Part shown: one piece after another, positions 20,254-25,991 of the stretch | How positions within the stretch are numbered: the stretch's first letter is position 1 | Layout: each line of letters opens with the position of its first letter | Assembly (NCBI GenBank): GCA_025786725.1 | Contig: JAHLTZ010000115.1 | Span: 1-25,991 of the forward strand | Source of the DNA: Syncephalis fuscata | Taxonomy: Eukaryota > Zoopagomycota > Zoopagomycetes > Zoopagales > Piptocephalidaceae | Length of the DNA stretch: 25,991 nucleotides | Direction: 5' to 3' | The notes under the pieces: model-generated | Seen by the model: the letters and a program-made list of their open reading frames with translations, nothing else | The model's database searches: none | What the model was told of the DNA's origin: nothing | Translations under genes and position numbers: made by a program

Positions 20254-21502
20254 ATGTCTATCATTTATGCTCTTGTAGCCCGTAGTGCTACTATTCTGGC
20301 CGAACACACTTCATCCAGCGGCAATTTTACTACTGGTACACATTTGCTGTCAATATTGACACTGCACACTATATAGATAGATTACTTATAGCTATTCTTT
20401 ACTTTTGTAGTGACGCAACATATTCTCGAAAAGATTCCCGATGAGGATTCTAAGCTAACTTACGTCTATGATCGGTAAGATTCTTGGCAAAACCAACGAG
20501 TATATATATAGTCATAATAACTGTTTGTTGTTGCCACTAGTTATTTGTTCCATCATATTAGTCAGGATGGCATTGTATATATGTGTATGGCCGACGATGC
20601 CTTTGGTAAGTCTATACAAGCATATAAGGGGCGAGTAACAGACTGATACCGCTATAATGGTAACATAGGCCGCCGTATTCCATTCGCCTTTCTCGAAGAC
20701 TTGAAAACAAGATTTACCGCCCTGTATAATACTAAACAGATAGATTCGGCTATTGCCTATGGCATGAATGAATTCTCTAAAACTATTGCTGAGAGAATGG
20801 TAAGTCTTGTCCCATTGATAGAATCTAAGATCATCTTGGATCAGATGACTCGAGGCTTGGAGTGATACTAATAAATGATACGTGTGTGTGTATTAATTAG
20901 GACTTTTATTCCAATAGCCCGAATGCCGATCAATTCCGTCAATTGCAAGGTAACATCAATCAAGTCAAGGATGTAATGGTGCAGAATATTGGTAGGCTAT
21001 TTGTATATCTATATAGTATAGTCTAACAGGTCATTTAAATAGAACGTGTATTGGAACGAGGAGAGCGAATTGATTTGCTGGTCGATCGTACAGATCAACT
21101 CAATCAAGCAGCCTTTACATTCCGTAAAAGAAGTACTGCATTAAAGGTAAATAGGATTAATAAAATATTAGTTAATATTAATTAATATTTAATTTATTTG
21201 ATTAATTGAACAGAGGGCCATGTGGTGGAAGAATGCAAAATTAATGATGATGCTTGCATTAGTTATTATTGTAAGTGTTGAGTATATAAATTACTAATGA
21301 TGGTCACTAAGTTATTAATATTATTAATATTGCTATTTATTGCTATGCCTAGTTTTGCATTTATTTCATAGTGAGTGCGGCATGTGGATTTCCAGGTAAT
21401 TAACACTGAGTTATGACAATGCATAGCTATACTATGCATGTCCTATAGAATACACGATATTAACCATTTTATAACATTCTAGGCTGGCAAGAATGCGTTT
21501 AA
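20254..21502 (+). CDS. VAMP7: Longin R-SNARE VAMP7
   Basis: Vesicle SNARE for fusion at endosome, vacuole and plasma membrane. Nine exons: 20254-20335, 20411-20474, 20541-20605, 20669-20799, 20901-20991, 21043-21146, 21214-21270, 21353-21395 and 21483-21502; phases agree and give 218 aa (human 220). The longin domain (1-120) starts MSIIYALVARSATILAEH and has LEKIPDEDSKLTYVYDRYLF, then GIVYMCMADDAFGRRIPFAF and YGMNEFSKTIAERM. The SNARE motif (about 124-185) has NINQVKDVMVQNIERVLERG, with the zero-layer Arg, then ERIDLLVDRTDQLNQAAFTF. A C-terminal membrane anchor follows WWKNAKLMMMLALVII. The last two exons supply FCIYFIVSAACGFPGWQECV, matching the human end. The first donor is GTACAC, unusual here. 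Divergent from NUP160 and convergent with CNOT9. Confidence 0.95.
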
Positions 21503-22045
21503 GTAGCTCATAATGCGAACAATTATAATGACGATTACTTTCTCTTTATTCTAATTGTTATTACTTTGATTGTGGCTATTATGGCCGATTATCGATAATA
21601 CTAGTGTTATTTTTATACCAATAATCTATAATATGTTACATCATTTGTATATGTTTACATGTTTTGGATATACATATATATATGTGTGTGTGTGTTTAAA
21701 TGATAATACACGTTTGTTTAGTGTAAATAGTCGTATTATGTAAAAATGAATTGCGCTTCATTGGCGCAAGTATAAAAGCAAAATACATCGTGACGACGAA
21801 TTGCAATCAAACAGCAGTTAATACATAGAATAACGATAACAATATATTATCAATTATTCCTATACTATTGCACTAATAGTGATCACAAATCAAAATGAAA
21901 TGATGTGGTACTGTTGTTATAAGGATGGGAGTAAGTGTGTGTGTGTGTGTGTGTGTGTGTGGATAGTAACTAAGTGAAGGGGAGAGGCAGATGATTAAAA
22001 AGATGGATGTGTAGGAGTGAATATTATAGTACTAGAACTAGTAAA
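21503..22045. other. Convergent 3' region with TG microsatellites
   Basis: 543 bp between the stops of VAMP7 (+) and CNOT9 (-). Contains TG runs at about 21682-21695 and 21935-21961 (13 GT units). No gene seen. Confidence 0.6.
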
Positions 22046-23456
22046 TTAAGAAGCAGTCACCACATTATCTGACAAGTTCACTAGTAGTTGGGCCAAGCAT
22101 CGCTTTGTTGGTCCATCGTCTTTAAGTGCTTCCGAGAAACTGGCATCTCTCAATGCCTCAGGTAGACATTGGCGTAGTGCTTCACGGGCCCGTGGATTAT
22201 CGGATAGTCGTAAATAGCAGCGTATTATATGTTTTAGCAAACGGACAGCCTGTGTCTCCACAATAGCCATGACCATGTTGTTTAATACAGTAGTGACTGC
22301 ATAGAAACGTTCGTACGTTTGACAGATGTAGGAAAGGCCAACATCGTCCATAAGAATCTTTTGAATAATAAAAATAGCCACTGTTTTAGACAACTCGCTG
22401 CCTGTCTCCATAATTCTTAAGCAAAGCGGAATAATCTCCGTTGAAAGCAAGAATTGGATCACTTCAGGATTATCGTTCTAGTAGATAATATAGCCGTTAA
22501 TATTAACTAGACTATTCACATAGATAGTCTACCTTAACCAAAGCACCAATGACCCCTAGACTTGTTAATCTTAAATATTCAAATGGTTTAGGCTTGTAGG
22601 TAGAGTTGAGGAATGGATAGAGATACAACGGAATATGTGCTATGGCAGTTGGTAAGTATAGTTCTATACAATACTAATTAACGGATGTCTACCATTTAAT
22701 AAAAGGCTACGGGTTTCATTGTGACTGGCTACACACTGCAGTAAAGCAAGTGCATTGCAGACACGATTGGATACGACGGTAGTGAAAGCATCTGGAGTAA
22801 GGACGGGATAAACGCTGGTAATTTCTTGTAGTAAAATGGCCATAACACCTAGTAGCATAGATGATAAGTAATAGTATAGAGATATTATGGAAACGTATTA
22901 GTATATAGTTACCATAAGCATGCCAGAGAATCAGGGCAAGATCGTCAAACTGTTCTCGCTTCTTTGAGAGTTCCAATAAGGCTTGTTCTCGTAGTGCAGG
23001 ATTGGCCAAGTCCAGAATTAGTTGGTAGATCTTTTCTTCGTCAGCTTGGGGAATGCGTACTTGATAAAGTCCGCCAAATCCATAGGCACCTGCATTGGCA
23101 GTGTTATTAGTATTGGCAGTAGCAGCAGTAGCAGCAGTAGCAGTAGCAGCGATATTGTTATTGTTGCCATTGTTGCTAGCTGCTGTAGCCGAGGTGCCAG
23201 CATTATTCATAGGACCAATATTAGTAGAACCCAAACTACTGGCATAGCTGAATGCATCAGTGCCTGTACCTCCTACACTAGGCTGTTGCTGTTGCTGCTG
23301 CTGCTGTTGTAGGCCGCGATAGTTAAGCGAATGGGCAGCGGTACCGCCAGGCAAATTGGCATTATTATTGCCACTGCCCGATAAAAGCGGATTAGATTGC
23401 AGTTGCAGAAACTGCTGTAGCTGGGAATTAGCCTGATGCAAGGAATGCATATTCAT
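22046..23456 (-). CDS. CAF40: CCR4-NOT subunit CNOT9/Caf40
   Basis: RCD1/CNOT9 armadillo-repeat subunit of the CCR4-NOT deadenylase, which binds NOT1 and Trp-containing partners and promotes mRNA decay. Four exons: 22913-23456, 22693-22848, 22533-22639 and 22046-22477, in phase, 412 aa. The first ~150 residues are low complexity: nine consecutive Gln after NYRG and L, then Asn-, Ala- and Thr-rich stretches. This is typical of fungal Caf40 N-termini. The conserved domain runs from [20 protein letters not shown] to the end, with [78 protein letters not shown] and [19 protein letters not shown], close to invariant in eukaryotes. The start at 23456 (MNMHSLHQ) is chosen because the upstream extension, MHSQPWPC and on, is not family-like. 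Confidence 0.95.
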
Positions 23457-24140
23457 AGTCAAGGAGAAGTGTAGATCTAAGAGTGGTATCAAACACGGCC
23501 AAGGCTGTGAATGCAAGCGTAGACAATAGAGAAAGGACCGTTGAAAGTAGGGCGGCTGAATTAGCCAATCGGGCCGTCAATATATTTGATGACCGATCGC
23601 TGTAAGAAGATAGCCAAATACGATGCCCAACGGAATGCTAAGCCACTGATCGTATGACAGGAGAGGAGACGGGAAAGACAGATAGTTGAAAACAAAAGGT
23701 ATAGAAACACGCTTACTAAGTTAAGTAGTTAAAGTAGACGGGAAGCAAGAGGAATAGTGCTATATTATGTAGTTGTGTGGACATGCAATATAGACATGTG
23801 AACAGAGCAACCACTACTGATAACTATTTGTAACAGTGGCCACTGTTTAACAGTCAGTGTTATTGTAACAACAACAGCACCTTTTCTACAAATCTATAGC
23901 AACTAGTAAAATATTTACAAGTTGTATATTCATTATTAATAAATATAAAAATAGACTAAAACACTACAAATAATCATCACTGGTATTTTCATCATATAGC
24001 TATGCATATGACGGTTTAGCATGAACTAATTATGACATTTTTCTTTACATAATACCAGTGTTGCTTATAGATATGACACAGAGCTTGATACAATAATATG
24101 CATGTCTTATACATGTTTAAAACCAATGTCTCAAGCTATC
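23457..24140. other. Divergent upstream region of CNOT9 and HSP20
   Basis: No gene seen. Contains an inverted pair CACTGGTATT (about 23979-23988) and AATACCAGTG (about 24051-24060), 62 bp apart, upstream of the HSP20 TATA box. No run of alternating GAA/TTC units typical of a heat-shock element was found. The CNOT9-proximal ~200 bp is richer in AG and may be 5' UTR. Confidence 0.5.
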
Positions 24141-24150
24141 TATATAAATA
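24141..24150 (+). promoter_or_regulatory. TATA box of HSP20
   Basis: TATATAAATA lies about 100 bp before the HSP20 ATG. The leader would then start near 24170 and contain the A- and C-rich CAACAACAAAC-type stretch just before the start, common in highly translated stress genes. Confidence 0.65.
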
Positions 24151-24242
24151 AGTGTTTATATACAGTTACAGTTCATTACACTTATTGATCTTATTTTTAT
24201 TGTAACTTTAAACGAACCAACAACAACAAACAACCAACCAAT

Positions 24243-24716
24243 ATGGCACTCTGGGCACGCGGTATGGGTCGGGATCCAATGGACTCGATGGACACAGCAC
24301 TTGGCCGGGCTTTCCACGACTTTTGGACCAACCCAAGCAGTATGATGCGTCGTGGCGCAGGCGATATGATGGGTGGCGACTCTGAAATGCGTAGCTGGTG
24401 TCCGGCCATCGATGTTTGCGACGAGCCTAACCGAATGGTGGTGCACGCCGAACTACCCGGTGTTAAGAAGCAGGATATTAAACTCGAGCTTCACGATGAT
24501 AATATCCAAATCTGTGGTGAAACAAAATACCAGGCCGAATACAATCGTGAAAATATGCAGTGCTCGGAACGACGCTACGGCAAATTCACTCGAACCATTC
24601 CATTGCCCAAGAACGTGGATGGCAACCATGCGAAGGCCAAATTCGAGGATGGCATTCTATGCCTCGAAATGCCTAAAAAGACGGAAGAGCATCCAAAAAA
24701 GATTGCCATCTCGTAA
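24243..24716 (+). CDS. HSP20: Small heat shock protein (HSP20/alpha-crystallin)
   Basis: ATP-independent holdase chaperone that binds unfolding proteins in the cytosol. Single exon, 157 aa, normal for class I sHSPs. The N-terminal arm is Met-rich (MALWARGMGRDPMDSMDTAL, FHDFW, SSMMRRGAGDMMGG). The alpha-crystallin domain begins at about residue 58 (CPAIDVCDEPNRMVVHAELP) and has GVKKQDIKLELHDDNIQICG, then SERRYGKFTRTIPLP, KNVDGNHAKAKFEDGILCLE with the conserved GxLxL-type GILCLE, and ends KKIAIS. The C-terminal IXI-like motif is IAI. Lack of introns, in contrast to its neighbours, is usual for genes that must be expressed while splicing is stress-inhibited. Codon use is more GC-rich than in neighbours. 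Has a TATA box and an AATAAA at 24783. Confidence 0.97.
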   Translation: MALWARGMGRDPMDSMDTALGRAFHDFWTNPSSMMRRGAGDMMGGDSEMRSWCPAIDVCDEPNRMVVHAELPGVKKQDIKLELHDDNIQICGETKYQAEYNRENMQCSERRYGKFTRTIPLPKNVDGNHAKAKFEDGILCLEMPKKTEEHPKKIAIS

Positions 24717-24782
24717 TCATCTGATTTGATGCATTAGCAGTGTGTGCAAGCGTACATTATTGCCGATGGCTTGATGTTTGTA

Positions 24783-24788
24783 AATAAA
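24783..24788 (+). terminator. Poly(A) signal of HSP20
   Basis: AATAAA 67 nt after the TAA stop. Confidence 0.5.
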
Positions 24789-24984
24789 CGCGCACACGTG
24801 TAATAATTGATAATTGTAATTGTGTAATAACAAATATTTAAATGAAAATTTTAATTGAATTAATGTTATCACGTTTACTCCTCACCGATTCTTTCTTGCA
24901 ATATTATTTTTGGGTCACCATTTCTCTGTCTATCATAGCCTGTTGTACTATTGACGCACTGCAAGCTATTGCTACTAGGTGGTC

Positions 24985-25991
24985 ATGAACGATAAATACG
25001 AGCTACTTGAGCCTATTGGGCAGGGCTCATTTGGTGTGATTCGTAAGATTCGTCGCAAATCAGATAACAAGGTAAGCTAGAGCTTGTATATTGAATAGCC
25101 GACATACTATGTATAACACTATGCTTTCAGCTATTTGTACGCAAAGAAATCAATTATGGCCGCATGTCAGACAAAGAGCGACGACAAATGGTCAACGAAG
25201 TCAACATTCTTAATAAGCTTCGACACCCCAATATTGTACGGTATCATGAACGTCAAATAGATCAGGACCTGCGCTGCATTTACATTGTTATGGAATACTG
25301 TTCAGGCGGTGATCTAGCAGCAGTTATAAAGTACTACAAGGGCAGAAAGTAACTAAGTAGATATAATAGTAATGACGCTATGTTAACAGTAGTGTAATAG
25401 CATGCAAATACCCGAAGAGACCATTTGGCAAGTATTGGCTCAAATACTATTGCTCTTCATGAATGTCACCAAGGAAGAGTAATTAAGAATCAGACAGATG
25501 GATCAGAATCTCGTGTTATTATTTACATCGAGATCTTAAGCCAGATAACAGTATGTTGTAATTAATCATATATAAATGAGTATCTAATTAGTATGTATTT
25601 ATTTATAGTTTTCTTGGATGAACAGCACAACGTAAAATTGGGTGATTTTGGACTTTCTCGTGCTATGGAAGCAGCATCTGAAAAGTTTGCACAAACATTT
25701 CTTGGTGTAAGTTTAGTGGATGACATTAAATTATTTGCTAATAATTTGGATGTAAACTATAGACTCCATATTACATGTCACCGGTAAATAGCAGTATAAA
25801 TTACACGCATATTTACTAACACTACCCAGGAAATTGTTTCAGGATCTGTTTATGACGCAAAAACAGATATATGGTCACTAGGCTGTATTATTTATGAGAT
25901 GTGTGCTTTACAGTGAGTATTGGAATTAATTATCAATTGTATTATGGTTGACGGGACTAGTCCTCCATTTCCAGCTACTAATCTACAAGAG
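24985..25991 (+). CDS. NEK2: NIMA/NEK2-type Ser/Thr kinase, 5' part
   Basis: Mitotic kinase of the NIMA family, cut by the window end. Exons: 24985-25071, 25131-25348, 25401-25550, 25609-25706, 25763-25783, 25830-25912 and 25961 onward. The kinase domain begins YELLEPIGQGSFGVIRKIRR (Gly loop), then LFVRKEINY with the catalytic Lys, LRHPNIVRYHER, YIVMEYCSGGDLAAVI, then IPEETIWQVLAQILL, ALHECHQ, YLHRDLKPDN, KLGDFGLSRAMEAASEKFAQ, TFLG-TPYYMSP, DIWSLGCIIYEMCAL and HPPFPATNLQE. Exon 3 needs two frame changes to connect these: one between 25448 and 25452, one between 25513 and 25525. Each equals one missing base. The exon is 150 nt, whereas the flanking phases require 2 modulo 3, which two extra bases would give. 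The insert before LHRD resembles fungal NIMA. The lesions are probably assembly deletions, otherwise a recent pseudogene. Confidence 0.9.

Noticed and set aside
20009-20278. Open frame upstream of VAMP7
   Set aside because: Largely a TTG repeat translated as Leu/Cys; overlaps the VAMP7 start in another frame.
24156-24446. Minus-strand and +1-frame open frames over HSP20
   Set aside because: Shadows of the alpha-crystallin coding frame; their sequence has no family features.

Overview
The window reads as nuclear DNA of an early-diverging fungus. It is AT-rich and gene-dense. Introns are short (about 25-90 nt, mostly 50-80) with GTAAGT/GTAGGT/GTATGT donors, CTAAY/TACTAAC branch sites and TAG or CAG acceptors. 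The CNOT9/Caf40, NIMA kinase and GAD proteins look fungal or close to it. CFAP20 (a cilium/centriole protein) and LAMTOR5 (a Ragulator subunit) argue against a yeast or a typical filamentous Dikarya species. TAA and TGA both serve as ordinary stops.

Layout. 84-2481: three compact conserved genes: LAMTOR5 (+), CFAP20 (-) and methionine-salvage enolase-phosphatase (+, divergent from CFAP20 across 74 bp). 2482-11623: an accessory block lying between housekeeping genes. It holds a roughly 5.5-kb tandem array (about 3.2-8.9 kb), a nearly featureless 1.9-kb stretch, and a broken gene for a secreted protein (10900-11623, +). 11882-19696: glutamate decarboxylase (-) and the large nucleoporin NUP160/Nup120 (-, 12 exons). 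20254-21502: the longin SNARE VAMP7 (+, 9 exons). 22046-23456: the CCR4-NOT subunit CNOT9/Caf40 (-). 24243-24716: an intronless small heat shock protein (+). 24985-end: the N-terminal part of a NIMA/NEK2-type kinase (+), with two apparent one-base deletions.

The outstanding feature is the array at about 3.0-9.0 kb. At first it looks like satellite DNA, with ~78-bp monomers organised into 158-bp dimers and ~313-bp tetramers and with degenerate edges, as in centromeric higher-order repeats. Read on the minus strand, nearly every monomer is a complete intron (GTAAGT, TACTAAY, TAATAG) followed by a microexon of 3 or 15 nt. The array directly follows an exon that encodes a signal peptide and ends at a splice donor in phase 1. 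In that phase all microexons stay open and encode a proline-rich repeat protein (IW[T/K]PTPIS and APTPIA units). The predicted gene has about 73 exons and 72 introns for about 183 residues, roughly 9% coding. All microexons are multiples of 3, so skipping any of them keeps frame. This is either an extreme microexon gene able to produce many secreted isoforms, or a very unusual satellite; transcript data would decide. Within the array there are a zero-nucleotide (recursive-type) splice site, alternative acceptors nested in one exon class, a uniformly altered donor in another, a duplicated branch site, and signs of gene conversion and segmental duplication.

The conserved genes share no single pathway. 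They cover nutrient signalling (LAMTOR5), methionine salvage, GABA synthesis, nuclear transport, vesicle fusion, mRNA decay, protein folding and cell cycle, as expected of an ordinary fungal chromosome arm.
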